Source: an uncultured Candidatus Melainabacteria bacterium
Lineage (GTDB): Bacteria > Cyanobacteriota > Vampirovibrionia > Gastranaerophilales > Gastranaerophilaceae
Length of the DNA stretch: 60,158 bases
Direction: 5' to 3'
NCBI GenBank assembly: GCA_945910425.1
Contig: CAMDYM010000004.1
Coordinates: 1 to 60,158 of the forward strand
This document shows, one piece after another, positions 35,550 to 44,805 of this stretch. The position numbers and the translations under genes were made by a program. The notes under the pieces were generated by a model. It did no database searches, had not been told where the DNA came from, and worked only from the letters and a program-made list of their open reading frames with translations. Each line of letters begins with the position of its first letter. The stretch's first letter is position 1.

Positions 35550-36581
35550 TTACACCTTGTTTAAATCATTGGCAAGTTTGAATAAATAATCATCCCGAGC
35601 GCTGCATTTTAAACCGGTCGGAATGAAAAATTCCTTAAATCTTTCAACCGCATACCTATCAGTCATGCCTGAAATATAATCAGTTACAACTTGTTCTATA
35701 TGCTCAATCGGACAAATCGGCTTTAGCATATCACAATAATAATAAAATAATTCTTTTATAACATTTCTTGCCTTACGTTCTTCAAGTTTTGCAGTTGATT
35801 CATCACTATAAACATTTTCAAACATCCATTTACGAAGCTTTGTCGTATAACCCCAAGCCTCTTCACTCATCATAATTTCAGATTTTCCAATAGAATTTTT
35901 AACAATTTCTTTTATCATCTTATCTAAACGTTGACTCTGATTTGATGAAAAATATTCAATACAGTCTTTTGGTAAGTCGCTTTCAGATATTACTCCCGCG
36001 CGAATAGAGTCTTCTATATCGTGGTTTATATAAGCAATTTTATCTGCAAGCTGAACAACTTTTGCTTCAGGCGTTAAAGGTTCATACCCCCAGGAATGCG
36101 TCCTGATACCGTCAATAGTTTCCTGACAAAGATTAAGATTTTCTAAAACTTCAACAACACGAACACTTTGAAGGTTATGATGAAAACCGCCTTCAAGAAG
36201 CTCGTTTAAGACACCTTCACCGCAATGTCCAAACGGAGTATGACCTAAATCATGACCTAATGAAATTGCTTCAACCAAATCCTCATTCAAACAAAGTGAA
36301 CGCGCTATAGTTCTGGCAATCTGTGAAACTTCAAGAGTATGAGTTAAACGGGTTCTAAAATGGTCATCAAACGGAGATAAAAACACTTGAGTTTTGTGTT
36401 TTAATCTTCTAAATGCCTTTGAATGAAGTATTCTGTCCCTGTCGCGCTGAAACTCTGTACGCAAGTCACATGGCGTAATTGCAACTTTACGTCCTTTAGT
36501 TTGCGCTGACTTTGTTGCAATATCACTTAATGTTTCAAATTCACGCTTTTCTAACTTTTCACGTATAGTTAATTCTGTCAT
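35550..36581 (-). CDS. dgt: dGTPase-family HD-domain triphosphohydrolase
   Basis: A 343-residue deoxyguanosinetriphosphate triphosphohydrolase-like protein. It opens with the family pattern LRTEFQRDRDRILHSKAFRR, then RLKHKTQVF and FRTRLTHTLEVSQIARTIAR. The HD-domain metal residues are in LGHDLGHTPFGHCGE, with a later Asp in LADKIAYINHDIEDSI. These enzymes hydrolyse dNTPs to deoxynucleoside and tripolyphosphate, which controls dNTP pools. GTGAGGA precedes the ATG. It stands alone between the repeat region and the membrane protein gene at 36650. Confidence 0.92.
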   Translation of the reverse strand: MTELTIREKLEKREFETLSDIATKSAQTKGRKVAITPCDLRTEFQRDRDRILHSKAFRRLKHKTQVFLSPFDDHFRTRLTHTLEVSQIARTIARSLCLNEDLVEAISLGHDLGHTPFGHCGEGVLNELLEGGFHHNLQSVRVVEVLENLNLCQETIDGIRTHSWGYEPLTPEAKVVQLADKIAYINHDIEDSIRAGVISESDLPKDCIEYFSSNQSQRLDKMIKEIVKNSIGKSEIMMSEEAWGYTTKLRKWMFENVYSDESTAKLEERKARNVIKELFYYYCDMLKPICPIEHIEQVVTDYISGMTDRYAVERFKEFFIPTGLKCSARDDYLFKLANDLNKV

Positions 36582-36649
36582 TCCTCACCCGTATTGTTTT
36601 AGGGACAAACCTCCCTTTAGTGTAATTTTAACAAAAAGTTTGATTTTGG

Positions 36650-38389
36650 CTATACAGTTTTTGGAGGATTTTCAACATTTGGATGTTTTGCTTGCTTATA
36701 TTTTTTCAAAGTATTATCTGCCCAAGTACCAAGCCTATTAATAGCAAACGATAATAATGAACCGCAAATTAAAGCTTTTGAACCCGCAAATAACTTAGCA
36801 TTAAAGTATAACGAACCGCCGATACCGGCTAAAGCCGGAATACCGTATTTTAAAGCAATAGAGGTTCTTTGATCGTTATCCTTTGATTTTGCAAGATTAT
36901 AACCTAAAATTCCCAACGAGCCTAAAACCGTCAAAATATCTGTAGGCGCAGAACCCATAGCTAAATCTCTAAGTTTATTCATAAAATCTTCTGTTTCGAT
37001 TTTTATAGACTTATCTAAAGATTTTAACCAAGCTTTGTAAGCGGTTTCAACTTTTTTATAATCAGATTTTGAAAGAATTTGTTTGTATATTGATAAAAGT
37101 TCTTCAACCTTACCCGGCTTATAACCTACAATATTAGCTCTTAACTCTGTCATTTCCGCTAATAAGGCTTTAGCATTCTTTTCGGGGAGGAGTTTCGATT
37201 GCTGAGCCTCGCTAATATTTTGAATAAAACTGTCCATATCAGTAACAATTTTATTTGTTAATTCTTGACGAGTTTGGGGATTTTTACATTTTGCAAGTTT
37301 TTTAATCATAGCCCGAATACTTCTTAAAGATGTTAGCCTTTCGGTATCTTTAAAACTCAACGAGCTAACCATTTTCATTATAGATTCCTCGGAATCCTTT
37401 GCCAAATGTGATAACGGGTAAGAAAGTTCACGTCTGTTAACTAAAACTGTCTTAATAACAGCATCTCTTTGCTCAATAATCCTTGAATCAGCCATAAATT
37501 TTGTGTAAAGATCTTTTGATAAGAAAACTTTCATATTGCTAAAGGCTTGTTTCAAAGTTTCGATAGCGGATTTAAAAGAAAAATAACGCGAACGCAGAGC
37601 ATTCTGACCAAAGAATTTTTCAGTTAACAAACCTATTTCAAGATTTATAACTTCTGCATTTTCAGACAGCAATTTATTTTTTGAAGAATTTGATACCAAC
37701 GGGGCAGATAAAGCTGTATTAGTGGCTTTTTGCAACAATCCGTCAGTTTTTTTATAAGTATTCACAACAGCTTGGCGCCCAAGTCGTTCAAACCCGCGGG
37801 TAATCTTATCATGGAATTTTGCAAGATACTTATTCCAACCCATCATTTTTTTAAACAATAAGTCTTTTACGGTATTATAATTATTGATAACACCCGAGCG
37901 CTCTTGTAATTTATTCAATTTATCAAGCGCATAAACATAAACCTTATCTGTTGTTGATAAAACATTATTACCGTCAAGTTTTGCTTTTTGAACTCTTTTA
38001 TCTAAAAATGTTCTTAAAGAATTAAAGCTTTTGCTCAAGCCTTTCGGACCGCCTTTTAACAGGAAGAAAATTGTTCCTGCCGTTAAGACTGTTGCTCCCG
38101 CTATTGATAGACCAATGATTTTTATGTTATTTGTTTTTCTTGCTTCTTCGGGAGTAATTATTTTAATTTTATCAAGATAAGGTGATGACGCAAGATACGT
38201 AGCATCAGTGATTTGAGGCTGTAATTTAGGCTGTGAAACAACATTTAAATCAGGTGCTTGAACTTGAGAAGTTTGCAAAGATTGAGGCTTAGGTTTTTCA
38301 AGCCAATAATCACTCGGATTAGTTCTTACTGTCACTTTACCGAATGTATTAGCATTATTTGATTCAATTTTTGGAATTGAATTAATCAT
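36650..38389 (-). CDS. Large helical membrane-associated protein of unknown function
   Basis: I do not recognise this 579-residue protein. A Pro/Gln/Ser-rich, probably disordered N-terminus (about 1-85; NTFGKVTVRTNPSDYW) is followed by one TM helix (IGLSIAGATVLTAGTIFFLL, about 91-110). A long helical region (about 120-480, many Lys, Leu and Glu) comes next, then a C-terminal pair of apolar segments (ILTVLGSLGILGYNLA, then GIPALAGIGGSLYF and LICGSLLSFAINRLG). There is no cleavable signal peptide. It lies upstream of the dGTPase gene on the same strand. It could be a scaffold or a secreted membrane-active protein, but nothing proves either. Confidence 0.6.
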   Translation of the reverse strand: MINSIPKIESNNANTFGKVTVRTNPSDYWLEKPKPQSLQTSQVQAPDLNVVSQPKLQPQITDATYLASSPYLDKIKIITPEEARKTNNIKIIGLSIAGATVLTAGTIFFLLKGGPKGLSKSFNSLRTFLDKRVQKAKLDGNNVLSTTDKVYVYALDKLNKLQERSGVINNYNTVKDLLFKKMMGWNKYLAKFHDKITRGFERLGRQAVVNTYKKTDGLLQKATNTALSAPLVSNSSKNKLLSENAEVINLEIGLLTEKFFGQNALRSRYFSFKSAIETLKQAFSNMKVFLSKDLYTKFMADSRIIEQRDAVIKTVLVNRRELSYPLSHLAKDSEESIMKMVSSLSFKDTERLTSLRSIRAMIKKLAKCKNPQTRQELTNKIVTDMDSFIQNISEAQQSKLLPEKNAKALLAEMTELRANIVGYKPGKVEELLSIYKQILSKSDYKKVETAYKAWLKSLDKSIKIETEDFMNKLRDLAMGSAPTDILTVLGSLGILGYNLAKSKDNDQRTSIALKYGIPALAGIGGSLYFNAKLFAGSKALICGSLLSFAINRLGTWADNTLKKYKQAKHPNVENPPKTV

Positions 38390-38467
38390 AAAATCACTAG
38401 CCTACACTATATTTAAGTAACATAACAAGAAAATTTTGCCCTAAAAACCGTCACGTGTTAACTTATA

Positions 38468-39592
38468 TTACGAAAACAACTCGGTATCGATAACTTTAGC
38501 AACCTCAAGCGCTGAATTTTTATCAGAAAGCATTTCTTTTACCTGCCCTAATTGCTTAATATTATCTTCACGTCTTTCTTTATTATAAAGCAGTTCTTCG
38601 ATTTCATAAGTAATATTTGACGGGGTAACTTTATCCTGAATAATTTCGGGAACAATTGATTTATCCGCAATAATATTTGGCAAAGACACGCGCTTGATAC
38701 ATCTTACAAGTAAATAAACCCAATAGAAAAACTTCGGACCGCGATAAGCAATAATCATCGGGGTTTTGTATAAACAGGCTTCTAATGCAACAGTACCTGA
38801 AGCTAAAATCAGTGCATCAGATACACTTAACAGCGCCTGATTTTCACCTTTAATAACTTTTATATCGCAATCGCCGAGATATTTTTGATAAACTTCATCA
38901 GAAAGATTAGGGGCTTGAGAAATACAGAATTGTAAATCAGCATGCCTGTGGCTTAAACGGGTTACCGTTTCTTTAAAAACACTCATCAAATGTTTTAATT
39001 CAAACTCTCTTGAGCCGGGGAAAACAGAAACCAGTCTTTTTTCTACATCAAGTCCGTGTTTTCTGAAAAATTCGCGGCGTTCCGCAGGTGCAGGTAACTG
39101 GGCAACAAGCGGATGCCCGCAATAGTGCGCATCAATTCCGTATTGAGCATACAAAGGTCTTTCAAACGGAAATATACACAAAACCTTATCAACAAACTTT
39201 TGAATAAGTTTAATCCTATACTTACGGCTTGCCCAAACTTGCGGAGGAATATAATAAAAGACCTTTATCCCTGCTTTTTTCAAAAATCTTGCAATAGTAA
39301 GATTAAAAGCTCCATAGTCAATAAGTAATACCAAATCAGGCTTATAATCATTTTTTAAATAATCTAAAAGAGCTTTACCAAGTTTAATATGATTAATCAA
39401 AATCTGAGGAGTAAGCCCCATTGCACCCATTTTTTCCTGGGTAGAAAGCAGTTTTACACCTTCATTTTGAAGATTTATACCACCAATACCTTCGATTTCC
39501 AAATCGCAATTTAGCGCCCGCAACTCTTTTACAACTTTTGATGCGTGAATGTCGCCTGAGTATTCACCCGTAATTATAAATAATCTTTTCAT
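38468..39592 (-). CDS. lpxB: Lipid-A-disaccharide synthase LpxB
   Basis: A 374-residue LpxB, which joins UDP-2,3-diacylglucosamine and lipid X into the lipid A disaccharide at the cytoplasmic face of the inner membrane. Marks are ITGEYSGDIHASKVV, LVLLIDYGAFN, FYYIPPQVWASRKYRIKLI, LCIFPFERPLYA, SVFPGSREFELKHLM, and LILASGTVALEACL. Its ATG follows the LpxI stop with no gap (TAGATG), so the two are coupled. It ends the envelope run that starts near 44.6 kb. Confidence 0.95.
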   Translation of the reverse strand: MKRLFIITGEYSGDIHASKVVKELRALNCDLEIEGIGGINLQNEGVKLLSTQEKMGAMGLTPQILINHIKLGKALLDYLKNDYKPDLVLLIDYGAFNLTIARFLKKAGIKVFYYIPPQVWASRKYRIKLIQKFVDKVLCIFPFERPLYAQYGIDAHYCGHPLVAQLPAPAERREFFRKHGLDVEKRLVSVFPGSREFELKHLMSVFKETVTRLSHRHADLQFCISQAPNLSDEVYQKYLGDCDIKVIKGENQALLSVSDALILASGTVALEACLYKTPMIIAYRGPKFFYWVYLLVRCIKRVSLPNIIADKSIVPEIIQDKVTPSNITYEIEELLYNKERREDNIKQLGQVKEMLSDKNSALEVAKVIDTELFS

Positions 39593-40408
39593 CTATACCG
39601 CCATTATAACAATATTATGCTCATCAGCGTATTTTACAACCTTTTCCTGATCAACGATAATTGTTTCATTAGCCTCAACAGCAATCAAACTTGCATGCTT
39701 ATGACTCATTGTTCTTAATGTTCTCATACCGATTGCAGGAATATCAAAACGTTTATCTTGCTTTGGTTTTGCAACTTTTACAACAACAGCACCTTCTTTT
39801 GCAAGTTTTGCTCCGCGTTTTATGCAAACATCAGTTCCTTCAATCGCTTCAACCGCCATAATCATTTTATCTTTAATCACAACAGATTGTCCGACATCAA
39901 TTTTGCCCATCTCTTTTGCAAGCCAGAAACCGTAGTTTACATCTTCCATTTGTTCAGGTGTCGGTTTATGAACTCCTAAAACACCTGCCGGTATCATAAG
40001 ATTTTTGATGAAAATTGTCTGATCAAGTACTTCGACACCGATTTTTGCCAATTCTTCAACAATCATCAACATTACCTGATCATCATTTAATCTTGATGCT
40101 TCTTTTATTAAATCTATCGCTCTTTTATCAAATTTATGAAGCTGTAACAAAACTTTTTTATGAACTTTACCTAAAAATGTAAGCTGCTTTACACCTTCTT
40201 CTTTTAAAATTGATTCAATTCTGTCAACTTCACCCGGGTGACAACTGTATACCTTTGAACAGTATTTTTTTAAATCCCTCAAATTGTCTTTTGCCAAAGA
40301 AATACAAACGACTTCAAATCCGTTTTCTTTAGCATATTGAGCCATTTTTACAGGTAATGTTCCGTCCCCTGCGATTAATCCTTGCTTATTTTCCAATGTT
40401 ATTGACAC
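39593..40408 (-). CDS. lpxI: UDP-2,3-diacylglucosamine pyrophosphatase LpxI
   Basis: A 271-residue LpxI (DUF1009), the alternative to LpxH that hydrolyses UDP-2,3-diacylglucosamine to lipid X. Marks are GLIAGDGTLPVKMAQYAKEN, the central GKVHKKVLLQ, VHKPTPEQMEDVNYG, VIKDKMIMAVEAIEGTD, and IPAIGMRTLRTMSHKHAS. LpxI is used by alpha-proteobacteria, cyanobacterial relatives and others that lack LpxH. It is directly followed by lpxB, its successor in the pathway, and preceded by a class II aldolase gene and lptD. Confidence 0.92.
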   Translation of the reverse strand: MSITLENKQGLIAGDGTLPVKMAQYAKENGFEVVCISLAKDNLRDLKKYCSKVYSCHPGEVDRIESILKEEGVKQLTFLGKVHKKVLLQLHKFDKRAIDLIKEASRLNDDQVMLMIVEELAKIGVEVLDQTIFIKNLMIPAGVLGVHKPTPEQMEDVNYGFWLAKEMGKIDVGQSVVIKDKMIMAVEAIEGTDVCIKRGAKLAKEGAVVVKVAKPKQDKRFDIPAIGMRTLRTMSHKHASLIAVEANETIIVDQEKVVKYADEHNIVIMAV

Positions 40409-40423
40409 TATTATTTTCCTCTT

Positions 40424-41047
40424 TTACTTATTCCTTAATAAATATATTTTCTTAATTTCCTCTGTCGGTAATATTTTAGCACCACCAAGAAATTTTGTAA
40501 AAATTATTGTTTTTGCGTAATTTTCGGCAAGTTCAAGTTTTAAATATGCCTCTTTTACAGATTTTGCACCTATTACGACCCCATGATTTTCCATTAAAAC
40601 CACATCAAAATCATTAAAATATTTTGAAGTTTTCTTAACAAGTTCATCAGACCCTGGCATCGCATACTTAGCAATCGGAATTTCCCCAAAACAATAAATA
40701 ATTTCTGGTGAAATCCCCTCTCTTAAACCAATCCCGCAAGACGCAAACGCAGTCAGATACGGTGAATGGACATGAAATACGCAATTAAATTCAGGTCGTT
40801 TTTTGTAAAATTCCAAGTGTAAAAACTTTTCACTTGAGGCTTTTTTATTTCCTTCAACAAGATTTCCCTCAAAATCAATTACAACCAAATCATCATTATC
40901 CAAATATCCGTTAGCAGAACCTGATGAGGTTATTATAACATTGTCACCGTACCTTGCTGAAATGTTACCCGAAATTCCCGGGGTAAAATCTTTTACCCCT
41001 GCAAGATGTCCGTATTTTATTATTTCTTGTTTTAACTCATCTGTCAT
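40424..41047 (-). CDS. Class II aldolase / adducin family protein
   Basis: A 207-residue class II aldolase-like protein (L-fuculose-phosphate aldolase group). I place the start at 41047 (MTDELKQEII), one base after the lptD stop. An upstream start would overlap lptD by 38 bases. The Gly-rich loop is TPGISGNISARYGDNVIITS, the zinc ligands are in CVFHVHSPYLTAFA and MENHGVVIGA, and SSEKFLHLEFYKKRPE lies between them. Possible substrates are fuculose- or ribulose-phosphate-like sugars, or methylthioribulose-phosphate. The envelope neighbours suggest a sugar-supply role, which is inference. Confidence 0.85.
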   Translation of the reverse strand: MTDELKQEIIKYGHLAGVKDFTPGISGNISARYGDNVIITSSGSANGYLDNDDLVVIDFEGNLVEGNKKASSEKFLHLEFYKKRPEFNCVFHVHSPYLTAFASCGIGLREGISPEIIYCFGEIPIAKYAMPGSDELVKKTSKYFNDFDVVLMENHGVVIGAKSVKEAYLKLELAENYAKTIIFTKFLGGAKILPTEEIKKIYLLRNK

Positions 41048-41048
41048 A

Positions 41049-43355
41049 CTATTGAACCGTTTCCTTATCAGGATCTTCAATTTCAATTATTTGTGCGTAT
41101 TTTAACACAGCAGGTTTTGCGTTAACTCCTTCATTTTGCTTTCTTGAAGACACTTTAACTTCTTGATTTTGTTTTTTAGCAGGAGCAAAAGCAACCTTAC
41201 GTTCTTCTCTTTCCTGACGTTTTCCTAATCGTTCAGGATTTTTTATCTCCATTCTACCATATTCAATAGTTGTACCTTTAGTATCAAAAGCAACATCAAA
41301 ACCAAAATAAGTAGTTTGTCTTACAAAGTCATACCCAAGACGGATTTTCAAATCGTCAGGTCCGATTGCAAATACAAATCTGTTTTCCTGGAACAATTTA
41401 CCATTTGGTGAATCATCACTTAAATTAACCATTCCTGACCAACCTACAGAAAGGTATTTGTTTAATCTGAAAATTTCAGCTATATACAAACTTGAATGAC
41501 CATATCTGTAGCTGTCATACCTTGGAACAGGGCTGTTATCATCATAGCCTGATTGATAGTATGCCAAATCCTGCATCCAGTTTTTATATTGAATATGGGT
41601 ACTTGGTCCTATTCTTCCGATAAATTGTGTATCGCCCGTACCATATACAGCTGCAACACCTTGCAGTGCTACCGATAAATCAAAATAAAACTTATGTTCG
41701 GGATTTTGGTAAGCATATAATGCCTGTCTGACTTCAGCCATATATCTTAACCTTGTCGTTGCAATACCCTTAGAAGCTATTTTTTCACCATAGTAGTTAC
41801 GGTCGTTATCTTCCATTATACCAAAGCCTGCTCTGTGACGGAAGGTAAGACCTTTGCCTTCGGCTAAGAAATTCGGAAGTTTATGAGATTTATCATAAAA
41901 AACTTCTGCCATATACTTAGGCATTCTTGCACCCAAGAACCATTCATCCATAAATGAATTGGCACTGTATTGCATATATAAATTATCATCCAAACGCTGA
42001 TGTCCTCTCATAAAGAACACATCCGCAGCAGAAGCATAACCAAGTTCTGTTGTATTATACGTATTACGATATTTTAAAGCTCCACCAAAACCAAAGTCAC
42101 CGTGTTGATAATTTAAAAACGGAATTGCTTTTAAAATAGAACCGCCGGGTCCGCCAAATACAAATCCCGGTCCTAAGAACATACCGACTTTTCTGCGGGT
42201 ACCAAATTCAGGATAATTTGCTTCAAAATAATCACGATCTTTATTGGTGTAAGCTGTTAAACTCGGCCATGTGAACCAATATTTACCACGTCTTCTGATT
42301 TCAATATTTTTAAGCTTAAACACATCATGATTTTTTCTTGCTTCAACATAAATTTTATCGGCATTGATATGAAGCTTGTTTCCACGAGGGTCACTTAAGA
42401 AGAATGATTTTTCACTATCATCAAGTGTCATACTTATAAATCTCGGACCAATCATTCTTGAAGACATACGATGAATTTGTGATTCTTCAGAATACAAGGT
42501 ACCGTCTTCAAGGATAATTTTAGCATCTTTTTGAATACCTTTTCTTGCATTCATCATCATAGTTTCGGATTTTGTGTGAACATTATCCATAAACATATAT
42601 TCTTCATTCATATCTACTTCAAAATAATCAGTTTGAGTTGGATTACCGTCTTTTAAAACGATAACATTACCTATGGCTTTTAAAATATTAGATTCTTCAT
42701 TATAAACAATTTTATCGGCAATAACCCTTGTTTTTTGAGGCGGAATATACAAATCAGGTCTGCCTGTTGCGACCATATCACCTGTTTCCTCATCAAAATT
42801 AACAAAATCACAATCAAGTTGAAGCTGTTTTTCTGTTACCTGTTCTGCAATCCCTGTTTCAAAAGACATAGTTTCAGGAATTTCAGATTCAATTTCACTT
42901 TGGATAGAACCCGCAATAGAACCTTCCTCCGGCTCTATTTTAATCTCTTCAAACTCCGGTTCCGATTTTTTCCAGAATTTTAATTTTTCAATACGTTTTC
43001 TATTAGCTTCTTTACGTTGAGCAATTTCTTCTTCTGATTTTTCAGCTGTCATATTGGAAAGTTTTTCGCTCAAATTAACCCGAACCTTCTTAAACAAAGG
43101 CATGTTATCGTCGTTAATTTCTTTAGTAGAAGGTCCGCCCGCACTGCGCATACCTGCGGAATAATTATCAAAACTGTGATAAATCGGATCTTCTCTTAAA
43201 TCAGGCATCATTGTACTCATTGGGGACTTAAAGAAAGTTTCAGCCTGCAAATCTTCAGGAGATATTGCCGAATATTCATTCCCGTCATCAAGCGCGTAAA
43301 CACTGTTTACGAAAGCTAATATAAAAAATATAACAAGTAAAAATCTTTTCAACAT
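41049..43355 (-). CDS. LptD/OstA-like LPS assembly outer-membrane protein
   Basis: A 768-residue exported protein with signal peptide (MLKRFLLVIFFILAF, ending YA), a charged linker (about 30-170), an OstA/LptA-type beta-jellyroll (about 180-330; NEESNILKAIGNVIVLKDGN, DGTLYSEESQIHRMSS), and a C-terminal beta-barrel region (about 380-700, many alternating aromatic strands). This is the layout of LptD, the outer-membrane translocon that inserts lipopolysaccharide. The barrel is divergent, and a charged extension (about 710-768) follows it. Its position before lpxI and lpxB supports the call. It is preceded by the M23 peptidase gene. Confidence 0.85.
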   Translation of the reverse strand: MLKRFLLVIFFILAFVNSVYALDDGNEYSAISPEDLQAETFFKSPMSTMMPDLREDPIYHSFDNYSAGMRSAGGPSTKEINDDNMPLFKKVRVNLSEKLSNMTAEKSEEEIAQRKEANRKRIEKLKFWKKSEPEFEEIKIEPEEGSIAGSIQSEIESEIPETMSFETGIAEQVTEKQLQLDCDFVNFDEETGDMVATGRPDLYIPPQKTRVIADKIVYNEESNILKAIGNVIVLKDGNPTQTDYFEVDMNEEYMFMDNVHTKSETMMMNARKGIQKDAKIILEDGTLYSEESQIHRMSSRMIGPRFISMTLDDSEKSFFLSDPRGNKLHINADKIYVEARKNHDVFKLKNIEIRRRGKYWFTWPSLTAYTNKDRDYFEANYPEFGTRRKVGMFLGPGFVFGGPGGSILKAIPFLNYQHGDFGFGGALKYRNTYNTTELGYASAADVFFMRGHQRLDDNLYMQYSANSFMDEWFLGARMPKYMAEVFYDKSHKLPNFLAEGKGLTFRHRAGFGIMEDNDRNYYGEKIASKGIATTRLRYMAEVRQALYAYQNPEHKFYFDLSVALQGVAAVYGTGDTQFIGRIGPSTHIQYKNWMQDLAYYQSGYDDNSPVPRYDSYRYGHSSLYIAEIFRLNKYLSVGWSGMVNLSDDSPNGKLFQENRFVFAIGPDDLKIRLGYDFVRQTTYFGFDVAFDTKGTTIEYGRMEIKNPERLGKRQEREERKVAFAPAKKQNQEVKVSSRKQNEGVNAKPAVLKYAQIIEIEDPDKETVQ

Positions 43356-43363
43356 TCTACCCT

Positions 43364-44524
43364 TTATCTAACATAATTCAACGGATTCACAGGTTTACCG
43401 TTCACACGAACCTCGAAGTGACAATGAGGACCTGTACTGTAACCTGTCGAACCTTCTCTGCCAAGTGTTTGACCTTTTTTAACCATTTGTCCGTTACCAA
43501 CATTAATTGCAGACATATGGGCATATAACGTGGTTATCGGCTGACCGTTAACAACACCATGATCTAAGATTACAACCTTACCATATCCGCCGTACCAACC
43601 TGAATATATTACCTTACCGTCATTTGAAGCCCTTATCGCTCCTCCGTTTGGTCCGCCGATATCAATACCTGAGTGGAAAATCCTGCTCTTAAATATCGGG
43701 TGAACCCTATACCCAAACGGTGAAGTTATAGGTCCTGAAATCGGTCTGATAAAACCTGTAGATGATATTACAACTTTTGAAGTTGACGAACCGCTTGTCA
43801 TTTTTGCAATCATATTTTGAATATTTTCTGACTGCCTTGCCAATTCTTGTTCTGAACGTTCATAGTAACTTTTATCTTTCTTCAATCGTTCAATCATGTT
43901 TTTATTTTCGGCTATCGACCCTTGAATCGCCATTCTTTGAGAATTAATATCGCGTATTGAAGATTCTATCATTCTTTTTTGGCGTTCAACCTGAGCCTTT
44001 AAAGAAGCTATCTCGTTCGCTTTAGCTTTTAGTGCCTGCATACGCCTGTAATCATCTTGGATAACTATTTTTTCAAAATAAAACATATCCATAAGAGTAT
44101 TTACATTTGTTGTTGATAAAATCAACTCAAACATACCGCTTCTTTGATGTTTATAAACCTGCTTGATTCGTTCTTTCATCTGCAAATCAAGATTACGAAA
44201 ATCAGATATTGCCTTACTTAATTGACGCTCCATTGAAGTTAAATTAGCTTGCAAAGAGTTATACTTTTGTGTGGTTACTGCTAATTCCTGTTGGGCAGCT
44301 TCTAACTGCTGTTGGTTATAATTCAACTTATTTCGTTCTTTTTTAAGTTTTAAATCTGCCTGTTTTTTCTTTTCCTGAAACTGCTTCTTTTTATTCATTG
44401 TTTGTCTTAATCTTTGCTCCAATGAAGCTTTTGAAGGAGCAGCAAACGACGGAAGAGCACAATTCACGGCTAATCCGGTTAATATCCAACTTATTAATAT
44501 ATATTTTAAGACATTTTTTTTCAT
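43364..44524 (-). CDS. M23 (LytM) peptidase with N-terminal coiled coil
   Basis: A 386-residue exported protein of EnvC-like plan. The start at 44524 (MKKNVLKYILISW) gives a signal peptide (about 1-28, ending SFA). A coiled coil follows (about 30-230; RQTMNKKKQFQEKKKQADLK), then an M23 domain (about 265-386). Zinc residues look intact: His and Asp in FHSGIDIGGPNGG, and the final HCHFEVRVNGKPVNP. EnvC itself has lost catalytic residues, so this one could cut peptidoglycan directly. An M23 protein directly upstream of lptD may help local wall remodelling for envelope assembly. No strong ribosome binding site precedes the start; a 34-residue frame ends 8 bases before it. Confidence 0.85.
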   Translation of the reverse strand: MKKNVLKYILISWILTGLAVNCALPSFAAPSKASLEQRLRQTMNKKKQFQEKKKQADLKLKKERNKLNYNQQQLEAAQQELAVTTQKYNSLQANLTSMERQLSKAISDFRNLDLQMKERIKQVYKHQRSGMFELILSTTNVNTLMDMFYFEKIVIQDDYRRMQALKAKANEIASLKAQVERQKRMIESSIRDINSQRMAIQGSIAENKNMIERLKKDKSYYERSEQELARQSENIQNMIAKMTSGSSTSKVVISSTGFIRPISGPITSPFGYRVHPIFKSRIFHSGIDIGGPNGGAIRASNDGKVIYSGWYGGYGKVVILDHGVVNGQPITTLYAHMSAINVGNGQMVKKGQTLGREGSTGYSTGPHCHFEVRVNGKPVNPLNYVR

Positions 44525-44532
44525 ATTAACTA

Positions 44533-44637
44533 CTATTTTACAAGTAACGGAAGTAGCATTAAACCTACCGTCCAGGCAACAAAAGTTAAACATATTATTG
44601 CTATAATGAGCTTTTGGTGCTTTCTGAAAAATTCCAT
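44533..44637 (-). CDS. 34-residue single-TM protein upstream of the M23 gene
   Basis: ATG 44637, preceded by GGGGAGAAATT, opens a 34-codon frame: MEFFRKHQKLIIAIICLTF, then VAWTVGLMLLPLLVK. It is a basic N-terminus with one TM helix. It ends 8 bases before the M23 peptidase start, so it is the likely first gene of the envelope run and may provide ribosomes for the M23 start. The pattern RKHQKxIIAII resembles N-terminal anchors of SurA/PpiD-type proteins, but that is only a resemblance. Confidence 0.6.
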   Translation of the reverse strand: MEFFRKHQKLIIAIICLTFVAWTVGLMLLPLLVK

Positions 44638-44757
44638 AATTTCTCCCCTTATACAATCAGTATTTTACTATAAAAAATTTCTTTGTTCAAGTAGTAAATA
44701 TTGAGCAAGCTTTAACATAATTCATAAACCTCAATATAATTTACGCCTATTTACCCA

Positions 44758-44785
44758 TGAACTTTTTTCGTTTATAATCGTTATA
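44758..44785 (+). promoter_or_regulatory. ECF sigma promoter of the sigma/anti-sigma operon (TGAAC-N16-CGTTATA)
   Basis: TGAAC (44758-44762) is followed after 16 bases by CGTTATA (44779-44785), about 20 bases before the anti-sigma start at 44806. It matches the AAC-N16-CGT form of ECF promoters and the promoter of the unlinked LTXXQ gene at 2359-2386, so autoregulation is likely. Confidence 0.7.
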
Positions 44786-44805
44786 AGAGTATAGAGGTAA
44801 AAATT

